From contig CANLZL010000002.1 in NCBI GenBank assembly GCA_947495575.1, positions 248,001 to 312,000 of the forward strand: a DNA stretch of 64,000 nt, written 5' to 3'. Under the pieces are notes generated by a model. It made no database searches. It worked only from the letters and a program-made list of their open reading frames with translations, and was not told the origin of the DNA. This document shows positions 34,441 to 43,505 of the stretch, piece by piece. Every line of letters begins with the position of its first letter. Within the stretch, counting starts at the first letter, position 1. Made by a program: the position numbers and the translations under genes. This stretch comes from an uncultured Nioella sp. GTDB taxonomy: Bacteria; Pseudomonadota; Alphaproteobacteria; Rhodobacterales; Rhodobacteraceae.

Positions 34441-35718
34441 TCAGCCGCCGTGAACCTCAAGCCGGCGTTCTTCCAAACGCTCCAACACATCCATGTATTG
34501 ATCAGGGAAGGTCAAAAAGCGCGGCATTTCACGCTTGGCCACTTCGGTCACACCGGGATGGGCCGCCAATTCAAGGTTCTGGTGAAACGGATGCGCCATG
34601 GCATCGAAATATGTGCGGATGAACTCATGCACTTCTTCGTTTTCATAGACGTCGACGGTCACCTCGGGATGAACGGCCAACTGTTGCGAGATTTGCGCAT
34701 AGGCAATCTGCGGCTCGATCTCAGAAATGCAGGTCAACAGGGTGACGGCATCTTCGGTGTTGCCACCTGCCCCACTGGCAGAGAATGAGGAAACAGCCCC
34801 CTCAACCGCCATGCCAGCCTCGGGATTGATCTCCGGGAAGACAAAATTGTCGAAATCTTCATTCGGGGTCAGGCCTGCACCGGTGAAGGTATCCAGCGTC
34901 CAGGGGCCCATCAGCATCATGGCCCCGCGTCCCGTGGCCACTTCCGTGGTCATTTCACGCCAAGTCATGCTGTTGAAATCCGTGTTGAAATAGCCTGCAT
35001 CGACCAGTCCGGCCCAAAGCTGCATTGCTTCAACAACTTGCGGATCAAGATAGCTTTCTTCCCCGGTCATCAACCGTGAACGGAAGTCGGATCCGGCGGT
35101 TCTGAGGATGAAATAATCGAACCAGAACAAAGGCTCATAGCCGTGGCGCGCGCCGATAACGAAAGGTGTGACGCCGCTCTGCTGAATGGCCTCGGCCACT
35201 TCCAACAATTCATCCCATGTCGCGGGTGGTATGACACCTGCGGTTTGGAAGACCTCGGTGTTGTACCAGATCATATTGGGCAGGAACGTATAGGGCACGC
35301 CATAGACATTGCCGTCTGGTTCAGTGGATGTATCCTGAATGCCGGGCCAGATATTCCCTCTGATGTCTTCCCAGTGGTCACCGAGCGCCAGAATTCGACC
35401 GTTTTCGGCCTGAAACTGTGCACGACCACCGGGCCAAAGGGCATAGATGTCGGGCGGGCTGGAACTGCTGAGTTGAACGGGCAGTTGAACTTCGTACTGA
35501 TCACTGGGCATCGCCGTTTCTTCGAACGAAATTCCGGTCATTTCCGAACAGGTCTCAAACATCGCCATGCGAGAGCTTCGGGCAGGTTCATCCGCAAAGC
35601 GGTGAAAAATCGTAACGGGTGGTCGGGCTTCCTGGGCGCCTGCGACGCCGGGGGCACCTACTGTCATTGGGATCGCGGCCAACAAAGCCGTTGCACCCAT
35701 CAGAGTTACTCGTTTCAT
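34441..35718 (-). CDS. Sugar ABC transporter substrate-binding protein 1 (orphan paralogue)
   Basis: A periplasmic CUT1-type binding protein of 425 residues with a signal peptide (residues 1-28, ending GVAGAQ). ATG 35718 follows AGGAGG. It is a paralogue of the binding protein at 45662-46927. Shared blocks include YEVQLPVQLSSS, PPDIYALW, STEPDGNVYG, EPLFWFDY, SYLDPQV, and the tail PFHQNLELA...FPDQYMDVLERLEERRLEV. No permease or ATPase gene accompanies it, so it presumably works with the shared importer at 47.1-50.0 kb or binds a different oligosaccharide. Confidence 0.88.
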   Translation of the reverse strand: MKRVTLMGATALLAAIPMTVGAPGVAGAQEARPPVTIFHRFADEPARSSRMAMFETCSEMTGISFEETAMPSDQYEVQLPVQLSSSSPPDIYALWPGGRAQFQAENGRILALGDHWEDIRGNIWPGIQDTSTEPDGNVYGVPYTFLPNMIWYNTEVFQTAGVIPPATWDELLEVAEAIQQSGVTPFVIGARHGYEPLFWFDYFILRTAGSDFRSRLMTGEESYLDPQVVEAMQLWAGLVDAGYFNTDFNSMTWREMTTEVATGRGAMMLMGPWTLDTFTGAGLTPNEDFDNFVFPEINPEAGMAVEGAVSSFSASGAGGNTEDAVTLLTCISEIEPQIAYAQISQQLAVHPEVTVDVYENEEVHEFIRTYFDAMAHPFHQNLELAAHPGVTEVAKREMPRFLTFPDQYMDVLERLEERRLEVHGG

Positions 35719-35967
35719 ATTTCCTCCTTTTCCCGAAATTGCTGAGGACAATCCACAGCAGTATCCGGGTCCCTTCCTGCAAATTCTGGGCAAGCTCATT
35801 GCCCCTGCTCTTTCAAGTCCCCTCCATTCAAAGGAGGTGGCGTGTTTTGGCATTCCTCTCGGTTTTGATGATTTGGATCTCACTCGGATCGTTGCGTTTT
35901 TCGGGGCAACCCGCAGGTGCGGATCGCCGCAAATTGCGAAGTGGTCTTTGTATGATTTAGGGCGAGG

Positions 35968-37413
35968 TCAGGCAGCCCAGGTGATGTGGGTGGCTTTGAC
36001 GTTCATGTATTCGAGGATCCCATAACGCCCGCCCTCGCGGCCAATACCTGACGCCTTGATGCCGCCAAAGGGCGCCTCGTGATGGGACACTTCGATATTG
36101 TTGATGCCAACAACACCGGCCTCAAGTTCATCGGCCAGCTTTTCGCACCGGGCCAGGCTGCCCGCAAAGGCATAAGATGCAAGCCCATATTCTGAGTTGT
36201 TGGCCCGCGCGATGGCGTCATCAAGATCGGTGAAGGTCGTCAGAACAGCAACCGGGCCAAAGGGTTCCTCATGCATGATGCGCGCATCGTCTGGGACCTG
36301 ATCCAACACAGTTGGCTGTAGGAAATAGCCGGCATTTTTGCCAATGGGGCGGCCGCCGCCGGTTCTGATCCGCGCGCCTTTGGCCACGGCATCGGCGATC
36401 AAATCCTCCAGCTTTTGGCGCTGCCCGGCATGGGCCAACGGGCCCATCGTGCTGGCAGGGTCCTGGCTGTCTCCAACCACCCGCGCCTCGGCCTGTTTAA
36501 CCAAGGCTTGGGTGAAATCTTCGGCGATCTTTTCATCCAGATAGAACCGTGTCGGCGCGATGCAAACCTGACCCGCATTGGCGAATTTCAACATCGCGGT
36601 TTCAGCTGCTGCGGCCTCAATATCGGCGTCGTCACAAACGACCACGGGGGAATGGCCACCCAATTCCAGAGAGGTGCGTTTGACCGTGTCGGCGGCCTGC
36701 CCCAAAAGCAATTTTCCAACCGCTGTCGACCCGGTAAAGGCCACTTTGCGAATGTCGGTTGAGGCAAAAATTGCTTTGGACATCTCTTGCGGCGCGCCCT
36801 GCAACATCTGGATCACGCCATCGGGAAATCCAGCATCGGTGAAGCATTTGACCAACAAGGTCGCGGTCAGGGGGGCAACTTCTGCAGGGCGAAGGATAAT
36901 TGTGCAGCCTGCAGCCAATGCGGGCGCCAGTTTCTGCAATGGCTGGCCAACGGGGAAATTCCAAGGTGTGATTCCGGCGACAATGCCAACCGGGTCGCGC
37001 TTAACCGTTAGGCGCCCGCCACTGCGCGAAGTCATGGTCTCACCAAACAGCCGATCCGCTTCCCCCGCGACCCATGTCAAAATCTCGGTCCCGCGACGCA
37101 CTTCGTTTTGCGCCTGCGCGAATGGACGGCCAATTTCCAATGACAGTGCACGCGCAATCTCATCGACGCGACCGCCCAGGATCTCAGCGGTTTTGCGCAA
37201 CAATGTGGCGCGGTCTGCGCCATGGGTCGCGCCCCAGGTTTTTTGCGAAGCTTTTGCATGTTTTACGGCCTCGGCCACATGCTCTGCGCCACATTGCGGA
37301 CAATCCCACAGCACCTCTTCTGTGCAGGGATTGATGACCGAAAACGTTGGAAGATCCGTGGTGTCCAGATACGTTCCACCGATCAGGTATTGGGGTGAGG
37401 TGGTCATTGTCAT
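35968..37413 (-). CDS. NAD(P)-dependent aldehyde dehydrogenase
   Basis: A 481-residue ALDH-superfamily enzyme. Catalytic landmarks are PWNFPVGQPLQKLAPALAAGC, FTGSTAVGKLL, SLELGGHSPVVV (catalytic Glu) and the Cys in FANAGQVCIAPTRFY. HEEPFGPVAVL and APFGGIKASGIGREGG follow, as in succinate-semialdehyde, alpha-ketoglutarate-semialdehyde and glycolaldehyde/lactaldehyde dehydrogenases. In this locus it probably oxidises the aldehyde released from sugar-acid breakdown. ATG 37413 is used with GAAGG upstream; ATG 37407 is an alternative. It sits 69 bp downstream of the enolase-superfamily gene on the same strand. Confidence 0.88.
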   Translation of the reverse strand: MTMTTSPQYLIGGTYLDTTDLPTFSVINPCTEEVLWDCPQCGAEHVAEAVKHAKASQKTWGATHGADRATLLRKTAEILGGRVDEIARALSLEIGRPFAQAQNEVRRGTEILTWVAGEADRLFGETMTSRSGGRLTVKRDPVGIVAGITPWNFPVGQPLQKLAPALAAGCTIILRPAEVAPLTATLLVKCFTDAGFPDGVIQMLQGAPQEMSKAIFASTDIRKVAFTGSTAVGKLLLGQAADTVKRTSLELGGHSPVVVCDDADIEAAAAETAMLKFANAGQVCIAPTRFYLDEKIAEDFTQALVKQAEARVVGDSQDPASTMGPLAHAGQRQKLEDLIADAVAKGARIRTGGGRPIGKNAGYFLQPTVLDQVPDDARIMHEEPFGPVAVLTTFTDLDDAIARANNSEYGLASYAFAGSLARCEKLADELEAGVVGINNIEVSHHEAPFGGIKASGIGREGGRYGILEYMNVKATHITWAA

Positions 37414-37482
37414 CCATCCTTCAGGCATGCGTTTAGAGAGACCGCCAAAGCGGTTTCCAAATTTTTTGTTTTCAGGTTTCAG

Positions 37483-38721
37483 TTACGAGTAAGCGGTCGA
37501 GCCATCGGGCTTGACATAGGCCTCTCGTTCCCAGTGGACGTAGTCGTCCACCTTCAAAACACTGGTATCAATTTCAACGCCCCAACCGGGACGATCCGGG
37601 CGCAGTTCCAAATGCCCATCAACCGGCAGATACGGGTCTTTGATCCATGGGCAATCCTCTGTCACGCGATATTCAAGGATCTTGAAATTCGGGCACGCGG
37701 CGGAGAAATGCAGGTTATGCGCGGTGGCCAGCGGCCCCATCGGGTTATGCGGCGCAACGGGCACGAAATGCGCATCGGCCACTTCGGCAATGCGGCGCAT
37801 TTCGGTTAGGCCCCCAACAACGGCGATGTCAGGCTGCACAATATCAGCCCCGCCTTCTTGCAGCAGCGCAAGGAACTCGAACCGATTATATAGAGCCTCA
37901 CCGGTGGCCAATGGCACGTTCAACTTGGCTTTGAGCCGCCCCCAGGCCGGCATATGTTCGGGGCGCAGCGGCTCTTCAAAGAACATTGGTTCATAAGGTT
38001 CCAGCGCTTGTGCCAGTTGGACGGCATGGGCCTGTTCCTGAATGACCGCATGGGCGTCGAACGCAATCTCGAAATGGTCCGGCAAACGCTGACGCAATTC
38101 TGCAAAATATTCGGAGACAGCTTTGCAAACCGTGCCCCACCGCGCTGAATAAGGATCAATTCGATACGGGCTGAGCTTGAAGGCCGTAAAACCATATTTT
38201 TCATTCAGGCCCAGCAAAAGCGGAACGGCCTCGTCGGGATGGGGATGGTAGATCGCCGTGGCATAAACCCGAACGCGGTCGCGCACATTGCCACCGATCA
38301 GGTTGTAGACGGGCTGACCCGAAGCCTTGCCCGCGATATCCCAAAGCGCATGATCAATGGCCGCGATAGCCGCAAACCCAAGCGCACCGGGCGGAAAGCG
38401 TCCGATATGCAGCATCTTGGAATGCAGGAACGTGACACGGCGCGGATCTTCGCCCTCGAGCAAGGGAAAAAGGTAATCTAGGATCGGGCCATAGGCCAAA
38501 TCGGGGCCGTGATTATAGGCTTCCCCCCAGCCTGTGATCCCGGCATCGGTCTCAACACTGACCAATACCCGCGGCCGTTCTTCCACCCGTTGGAAATAGG
38601 CCCGCACAGCCGTAATCTTGAGCGGCGCCGATGCGGCCACAATGGGACCATCCCCACGTGCGATTTCTGCCGGAGCAAGCCGGGTACCGCTGTCAATCAG
38701 GGCTTCCTTGGTTCTCGTCAT
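37483..38721 (-). CDS. Enolase-superfamily sugar-acid dehydratase (mandelate racemase/galactonate dehydratase type)
   Basis: A 412-residue enzyme that probably dehydrates an aldonate to a 2-keto-3-deoxy acid. Metal ligands can be placed in IAFDAHAV (Asp, with the acid/base His of the D-x-H pattern), MFFEEPL (Glu) and LATGEALYN (Glu). VAPHNPMGP carries the second His typical of D-galactonate dehydratase-like members. N-terminal features are ITGWGEAYNHGPDLAYG and ALWDIAGKASGQPVYNLIGG. The exact substrate cannot be read from sequence. Divergent from the GntR regulator across 538 bp that hold candidate operators. Confidence 0.85.
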   Translation of the reverse strand: MTRTKEALIDSGTRLAPAEIARGDGPIVAASAPLKITAVRAYFQRVEERPRVLVSVETDAGITGWGEAYNHGPDLAYGPILDYLFPLLEGEDPRRVTFLHSKMLHIGRFPPGALGFAAIAAIDHALWDIAGKASGQPVYNLIGGNVRDRVRVYATAIYHPHPDEAVPLLLGLNEKYGFTAFKLSPYRIDPYSARWGTVCKAVSEYFAELRQRLPDHFEIAFDAHAVIQEQAHAVQLAQALEPYEPMFFEEPLRPEHMPAWGRLKAKLNVPLATGEALYNRFEFLALLQEGGADIVQPDIAVVGGLTEMRRIAEVADAHFVPVAPHNPMGPLATAHNLHFSAACPNFKILEYRVTEDCPWIKDPYLPVDGHLELRPDRPGWGVEIDTSVLKVDDYVHWEREAYVKPDGSTAYS

Positions 38722-38827
38722 TTGTATCGATCCTCGCCGGATAGGCTTACTTCTCGGTTAACCTTAGGGGCGCCACATCGCGCTGTCCCGTGTTGATGCG
38801 CTACAGTTCAAAGGCGCAAAATGTGCC

Positions 38828-38968
38828 TTAGAGCCGAAACGTTTTGATTTTGTTCATCCGGAACCATGCAAACTCCCACGTCGCGGAAATGCGGATGGCA
38901 TACATCACTTCGACGCTGCCGAGAGCCTTGACCACGGTTGCAAACATGCCTGACTCAAGCCTTCTCAT
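38828..38968 (-). CDS. Possible small protein (46 residues)
   Basis: A short open frame behind a good ribosome-binding site (GGAGGGGTC directly before ATG 38968). It encodes MRRLESGMFATVVKALGSVE followed by a Trp/Phe/Arg-rich end. No family is recognised and no homology can be tested here. It lies between the enolase-superfamily dehydratase and the operators of the GntR gene. It may be a leaderless remnant rather than a gene. Confidence 0.25.
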   Translation of the reverse strand: MRRLESGMFATVVKALGSVEVMYAIRISATWEFAWFRMNKIKTFRL

Positions 38969-39024
38969 GACCCCTCCACTGGTCCGATATCGACTCGAGA
39001 ATCCGCTCCAAAATGTTCATGTTT

Positions 39025-39080
39025 CATAATATGTATATTGTTATATACGAGCGACACAACCAAAAAATTTCGACAAAAAG
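39025..39080. promoter_or_regulatory. Candidate operators in the dehydratase/GntR divergent region
   Basis: CATAATATG (39025-39033), a 4-1-4 palindrome, lies near a minus-strand copy of the 15-mer CTTTTTGTCGACATT (39066-39080, one mismatch). Another TGTCGATATT core reads on the minus strand at 39180-39189. The same sequences recur at 40095, 45585-45634 and 53229-53264, always between genes of this locus. Confidence 0.5.
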
Positions 39081-39259
39081 ATCCTGAGGAGGGGCGTTTC
39101 CCCCGTTAATCCTTGATCTTATACGCTTTTTTCTGCCACTACCGTTTTGCGGTTAAAAAACAGACCGTGCCTCCTCAAAAATATCGACAGTTAAAAATAA
39201 TATCTTTGATCCCAAAAGAAATCTCCACTAAAGTTAGCAAACAACAATATGAGGATCCC

Positions 39260-39997
39260 ATGGTTGATCTTGCCCTGCCGTCACAGAATCAAACGCTAAA
39301 TCGTAACTTGTCCGAGCAAGTTGCCGAGCAACTGGGCACACGTGTGTTGGCGGGCAATTACGCCCCGGGCGAAACCATGCCAGATGAACCGCTCTTGTGT
39401 CAGGAGTTTGGTGTCAGCCGCACGGTCATTCGGGAAGCGGTTCGAATGTTGGTTTCAAAAGGGATGATCGAAGTGCGACCACGGGTCGGGACACGCGTTC
39501 TTGATCCAAGGAACTGGCAATTGCTGGATCGCAATGTCCTTCATTGGCAACAAAACATCAAAATCGACGGGCAACAGCTGAAGGAACTGATCGAGCTTAG
39601 GCAAGCCGTTGAACCTGATGCCGCCTCTTTTGCCGCTGAACGGCGAACTGACGAAGATTTGCAGGCAATCGGATATTCTTTTGGAAAAATGGAACTCACC
39701 GTTGGAATGAACAACGAGTATGCCATTGCCGATGCTCAATTCCACATCGCCATTTTGCGCGCCGCCAAGAACCGGTATTTTGACGCGCTTGAAAGTGCGA
39801 TCTTCACTGGCCTTCTACTCAGCATCCGCGTGACAAACCCCGATGAGTTGCGGAACCGAAAGTCGCTGCCCTTCCATAAAACCATCTCCGACGCCATTGC
39901 AGCCAAAGATTCGGAGGCAGCACACTCTGCCATGAAACTCCATCTGGAGGATTCGGCACGCCGCCTTTCAAAACGTGTCGCGACGATTTCCGACTAA
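39260..39997 (+). CDS. GntR-family regulator (FadR subfamily) of the sugar locus
   Basis: A 245-residue repressor-type protein. The N-terminal winged helix (LSEQVAEQLGTRVLAGNYAPGETMP, then EFGVSRTVIREAVRMLVSKGMIEVRPRVGTRV) is followed by a FCD ligand domain. That domain has metal-site-like residues (LIELRQAVEPDAASFAAERR, IADAQFHIAIL, FHKTISDAIAAKD). GAGGA precedes ATG 39260; the frame opens to 39113 without similarity. It sits between divergent catabolic genes, so it most likely senses a pathway intermediate such as a sugar acid. Confidence 0.9.
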   Translation: MVDLALPSQNQTLNRNLSEQVAEQLGTRVLAGNYAPGETMPDEPLLCQEFGVSRTVIREAVRMLVSKGMIEVRPRVGTRVLDPRNWQLLDRNVLHWQQNIKIDGQQLKELIELRQAVEPDAASFAAERRTDEDLQAIGYSFGKMELTVGMNNEYAIADAQFHIAILRAAKNRYFDALESAIFTGLLLSIRVTNPDELRNRKSLPFHKTISDAIAAKDSEAAHSAMKLHLEDSARRLSKRVATISD

Positions 39998-40094
39998 GGC
40001 TGCTCTCACCTAACCCCTTACATTCAAATGTTTTTCAGCTTCTTGTGGTCAAGAGGTTCTTTTTTGTTGCCTTCATTTTTTGACTACACTATAA

Positions 40095-40109
40095 CTTTTT
40101 GTCGACATT
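40095..40109 (+). promoter_or_regulatory. Candidate GntR operator upstream of the hydratase gene
   Basis: CTTTTTGTCGACATT includes the perfect 8-bp palindrome TGTCGACA. It ends 12 bp before the hydratase start, and a TTGACT -35-like hexamer begins at 40080. The same 15-mer with one mismatch occurs at 39066-39080 (minus) and 53229-53243 (plus). Confidence 0.55.
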
Positions 40110-40121
40110 ATGGAGAATACA

Positions 40122-40904
40122 ATGCTTTCCGAAGAAGATCGCCAAGCCGCCGCACATACTCTTATACAAGCCGAAAAGACCCGGCAGCAGGCTACTCAGG
40201 TCTCTGTGCAATACCCGCATATCGAGATCGACGACGCCTATGCCATTTCACAGAAAGTTGCGGAAATGCGGGCCGATGCCGGGGGTATTCTGGTCGGCCA
40301 TAAAGTTGGGTTGACATCCAAGGCGATGCAGGCCAGTTCCAAAATCGACGAACCGGATTATGGCCACGTTTTCCAGGATATGCTGATCGAGGATGGCGCG
40401 ACCGTGAAAACGGAAGACTTCTGCGCCCCGCGTGTTGAACCCGAATTCACTTTCATTCTTGGCAAGGATTTGATGGGTCCCAATGTAACCCTTGAGGATG
40501 CAATTGAGGCCACTGAATGGGTGGTTCCTTCGATCGAGATTATCGATGCTCGCGTGCTGGAACCCCGCCGAATATTCGACACGGTTTCAGATAATGGTGC
40601 TGCTGCTGGCCTGATCTTGGGCAAGCAACGGTATCGCCCGGATGAGATTGATCTGCGCTGGACCGGCGCGTTGTTCCTCAGAAATGGCGAGATCGAGGAA
40701 ACCGGCATCGCCGCCGGTGTCATGGATCACCCGGCCAATGCCGTTGCATGGCTTTGCAATAAACTTGCGACATTCGGGGTCGGTCTTAAGGCCGGTCACC
40801 TCGTTCTTTCAGGGTCGTTTACCCGGCCTGTCTGGGCGGATAAAGGCGATGATCTGGTTGCTGATTTCGGCGAGCTTGGTTCTGTGTCAGTCAAATTTGG
40901 ATAA
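40122..40904 (+). CDS. 2-oxo-hept-3-ene-dioate hydratase-like protein (HpaH/fumarylacetoacetase-related)
   Basis: A 260-residue enzyme of the hydratase/decarboxylase family. VGHKVGLTSKAMQ, PDYGHVFQDMLIEDGA, RVEPEFTFILGKDLMGP (metal-binding Glu pattern ExE), SIEIIDARV and DNGAAAGLILG fit HpaH/MhpD. In aromatic catabolism these hydrate 2-oxo-enoates. Here, next to an aldolase and a sugar-acid dehydratase, it more likely handles a 2-keto-3-deoxy sugar acid or related compound. ATG 40122 is preferred since GGAG lies 7 bp before it; ATG 40110 overlaps that site. First gene of a three-gene catabolic operon. Confidence 0.82.
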   Translation: MLSEEDRQAAAHTLIQAEKTRQQATQVSVQYPHIEIDDAYAISQKVAEMRADAGGILVGHKVGLTSKAMQASSKIDEPDYGHVFQDMLIEDGATVKTEDFCAPRVEPEFTFILGKDLMGPNVTLEDAIEATEWVVPSIEIIDARVLEPRRIFDTVSDNGAAAGLILGKQRYRPDEIDLRWTGALFLRNGEIEETGIAAGVMDHPANAVAWLCNKLATFGVGLKAGHLVLSGSFTRPVWADKGDDLVADFGELGSVSVKFG

Positions 40905-40915
40905 CGGAAATCACT

Positions 40916-41671
40916 ATGGAAAATCAGTTCAAGGCCGCCATCTCGGCTGGAAAACCGCAGGTCGGCCTTTGGTCGACCTTGTCCAGTTCCACAACAGCCG
41001 AGCTGATTGCAGGCGCTGGTTTCGACTGGTTGCTTTTCGATTCCGAGCATTCACCGGTTGATATCCCCCGGCTGGCCGACATCCTTCGGGCTGCGTCCCA
41101 CGGCAATCACTCTGCACTCAGAGTTCCATGGAATGATGCGGTCATGATAAAACGCGCTTTGGATATCGGCGCGCAAACGATCTTCGTGCCCTTCGTTCAG
41201 ACGCCAGAGGAGGCCGCGACCGCCGTGCGCGCGTGCCGTTACCCGCCTTACGGCATTCGCGGGGTTGCCGGGTCAACCCGGGCATCCGCCTATGGGCGCG
41301 ATTCGGAATACGTGCACCGTGCCAATGACGAAATCTGCGTCATCGTTCAGGTCGAAACCAAAGAGGCTCTCGGAAAAGTTGGCGAAATCGCCGCTGTTGA
41401 AGGCGTTGACGGGGTGTTCATTGGTCCCTCGGATCTATCTGCTTCGTTTGGCCATCTTGGTAACCCGACGCATCCAGAGATGATGACCGTCTTGAAAGAT
41501 GCCGCTGTTGCGGTGCAGGCTGCAGGCAAGCCCGCCGGAATTCTGGCGGGGTCTGCGGATCAGGCGAATCTCTATCTCAGCTGGGGATACACCTTCGTTG
41601 CGGCGGGCGTTGACACGTCGCTTTTGACTCGCGCCGTGGACGATCTCAGGGCAGCTGTTGGTCAAGGATAA
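40916..41671 (+). CDS. HpaI/HpcH-type class II aldolase
   Basis: A 251-residue pyruvate-forming metal-dependent aldolase. GLWSTLSSSTTAELIAGAGFDWLLFDSEHSP, VPWNDAVMIKRALDIGAQTIFVPFVQT, PYGIRGVAGSTRAS, VQVETKEAL and VFIGPSDLSASFGHLG are the family motifs, with Arg and the metal-binding Glu and Asp in place. Relatives split 4-hydroxy-2-oxoheptanedioate, 2-keto-3-deoxyglucarate, 2-keto-3-deoxyrhamnonate or 2-keto-3-deoxyarabonate. With the neighbouring dehydratases, cleavage of a 2-keto-3-deoxy-pentonate to pyruvate plus glycolaldehyde is the simplest inference. Confidence 0.87.
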   Translation: MENQFKAAISAGKPQVGLWSTLSSSTTAELIAGAGFDWLLFDSEHSPVDIPRLADILRAASHGNHSALRVPWNDAVMIKRALDIGAQTIFVPFVQTPEEAATAVRACRYPPYGIRGVAGSTRASAYGRDSEYVHRANDEICVIVQVETKEALGKVGEIAAVEGVDGVFIGPSDLSASFGHLGNPTHPEMMTVLKDAAVAVQAAGKPAGILAGSADQANLYLSWGYTFVAAGVDTSLLTRAVDDLRAAVGQG

Positions 41672-41674
41672 CAC

Positions 41675-43399
41675 GTGACAAAGAAGAAGCTTCGCTCGGA
41701 TCGTTGGTTTGACACGCAGGATTTACGCGGGTTTGGCCATAGATCGCGGCTGTTCCAATTTGGCTATGGGCCAGAGGATCAAAAGGGCAAACCGATCATC
41801 GCCCTGATCAACACCTGGTCTGATATCAACCCGTGCCACGCCCATTTGCGGGAACGGGCCGAGCATATCAAGCGCGGTGTTTTGCAAGCGGGTGGTCTGC
41901 CACTGGAAATTCCCGCGCAATCCGTGCCCGAAATATTTACCAAGCCAAGCCCCCTGCTCTACCGCAATTTTCTGGCCATGGAGACTGAGGAGCTGTTGCG
42001 GTCACTGCCAATCGATGGGGCTGTGCTGATGGGGGGCTGCGACAAGACCACTCCCGGCCTTTTGATGGGCGGCATCTCGGCCAACTTACCAATGATCTAC
42101 TTTCCCGCTGGCCCGATGTTGAAGGGCCGCTATCACGGTGAGACTTTGGGATCGGGCTCAGATAGTTGGAAATACTGGGACAAGCTGCGCGCCGGAGAGA
42201 TCAGCCAGGACGACTGGCAAGACATCGAACACGGGATTGCGCGCACGCATGGCCATTGCATGACCATGGGCACTGCCAGCACCATGACAGGGATCGCGGA
42301 CGGGCTTGGCCTGACCCTGACAGGGGCCTCGTCCATCCCGGCCCCCGACGCCGACCATATCCGAATGGCAACAGCCACAGGTCGCATGGCTGTGGACGCT
42401 GTCTGGGCAGAGCGCACGCCGAAATCCGTTCTCAGCGCGGCATCCTTCCAAAATGGTTTGGCCGTTGCGATGGCGATGGGCTGCTCAACAAATGCTATCA
42501 TCCACTTGATTGCAATGTCGCGGCGCGCGGGACTGGACCTGACTTTGGATGATTTTGAGGCGGCAAGCCAAGTCATTCCCATCCTTGCCAATATTCGACC
42601 CGTCGGGTCCGAATACCTGATGGAAGATTTCTTCCACGCGGGCGGCTTGCGGGGGTTGATGGCGCAGATGGGCGATTTGATCGACGCCTCTGCCATGACG
42701 GTGACCGGCCGGACAATCGGAGAGGAAATTTTGGGCGCCAAGGTCTGGAATGACGACGTCATCCGGTCACGCGACAACCCGGTTTCAACCGAGCCGTCTT
42801 TGGCGGTTCTGTATGGCAACTTGTCGCCGGATGGCTGTGTCATCAAGCCCGCTGCTGCCGATCCGTCTCTTCTGCGCCATAGCGGCCCGGCCCTTGTATT
42901 TGACGGAATGGCCGATCTGAAAGCCCAGATCGAGGACCCGGACCTTGAGGTCAGCGCCGATACTGTTCTGATTTTGCGGAATGCCGGGCCCGAAGGCGCG
43001 CCAGGCATGCCGGAATGGGGGATGTTGCCCATTCCATCCAAACTGCTGAAACAAGGCGTGCGCGATATGGTCCGCATCTCTGATGCGAGGATGAGCGGCA
43101 CCAGCTATGGCACTTGCATCTTGCACGTCGCACCTGAGGCGCATGTCGGCGGACCGCTGGCATTGGTGAAAACCGGCGACATCATCCATCTCGATGTGGC
43201 GGCACGTAGCCTCAGCATGGAGGTCACCGACGGCGAATTGGCAGAACGCAAGGCCCATTGGACGCCGCCCGCCCCACATTACGGGCGCGGCTTTGGCTGG
43301 CTGTTTGTCAACAATGTGCGTCAGGCCAATGAAGGGTGCGATTTCGAATTTCTGGAAACAGGGTTCGGGCCAGAGGTGGACGAACCGGTCATCTTCTGA
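41675..43399 (+). CDS. IlvD/Edd-family sugar-acid dehydratase (L-arabonate dehydratase type)
   Basis: A 574-residue Fe-S dehydratase. NTWSDINPCHAHLRERAEHIKRG, MGGCDKTTPGLLMG, THGHCMTMGTASTMT, AMGCSTNAIIHLIAM and RMSGTSYGTCILHVAPEA match aldonate dehydratases more than branched-chain IlvD. The cluster cysteines in CDKTTP and HCMTMG are intact. It probably converts L-arabonate (or a similar aldonate) to the 2-keto-3-deoxy acid, feeding the adjacent aldolase. GTG start behind AAGGA, 3 bp after the aldolase stop. Last gene of the operon, followed by a bidirectional terminator. Confidence 0.88.
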   Translation: MTKKKLRSDRWFDTQDLRGFGHRSRLFQFGYGPEDQKGKPIIALINTWSDINPCHAHLRERAEHIKRGVLQAGGLPLEIPAQSVPEIFTKPSPLLYRNFLAMETEELLRSLPIDGAVLMGGCDKTTPGLLMGGISANLPMIYFPAGPMLKGRYHGETLGSGSDSWKYWDKLRAGEISQDDWQDIEHGIARTHGHCMTMGTASTMTGIADGLGLTLTGASSIPAPDADHIRMATATGRMAVDAVWAERTPKSVLSAASFQNGLAVAMAMGCSTNAIIHLIAMSRRAGLDLTLDDFEAASQVIPILANIRPVGSEYLMEDFFHAGGLRGLMAQMGDLIDASAMTVTGRTIGEEILGAKVWNDDVIRSRDNPVSTEPSLAVLYGNLSPDGCVIKPAAADPSLLRHSGPALVFDGMADLKAQIEDPDLEVSADTVLILRNAGPEGAPGMPEWGMLPIPSKLLKQGVRDMVRISDARMSGTSYGTCILHVAPEAHVGGPLALVKTGDIIHLDVAARSLSMEVTDGELAERKAHWTPPAPHYGRGFGWLFVNNVRQANEGCDFEFLETGFGPEVDEPVIF

Positions 43400-43419
43400 C
43401 CCGAAAATCGCCGGATCAA

Positions 43420-43457
43420 AAAAAGGGGCGCGGCCAGATTAGGCCGCGCCCCTTTTT
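43420..43457. terminator. Bidirectional Rho-independent terminator
   Basis: An 11-bp perfect GC stem (43425-43435 with 43442-43452) and a 6-nt loop are flanked by AAAAA and TTTTT. It therefore ends transcription from both the dehydratase operon (+) and the GH127 gene (-). Confidence 0.93.
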
Positions 43458-43505
43458 GGTGTTCAAAGCCCGGCCCCATTTTGCGGGCCGGACCACATGC
43501 TTGCC

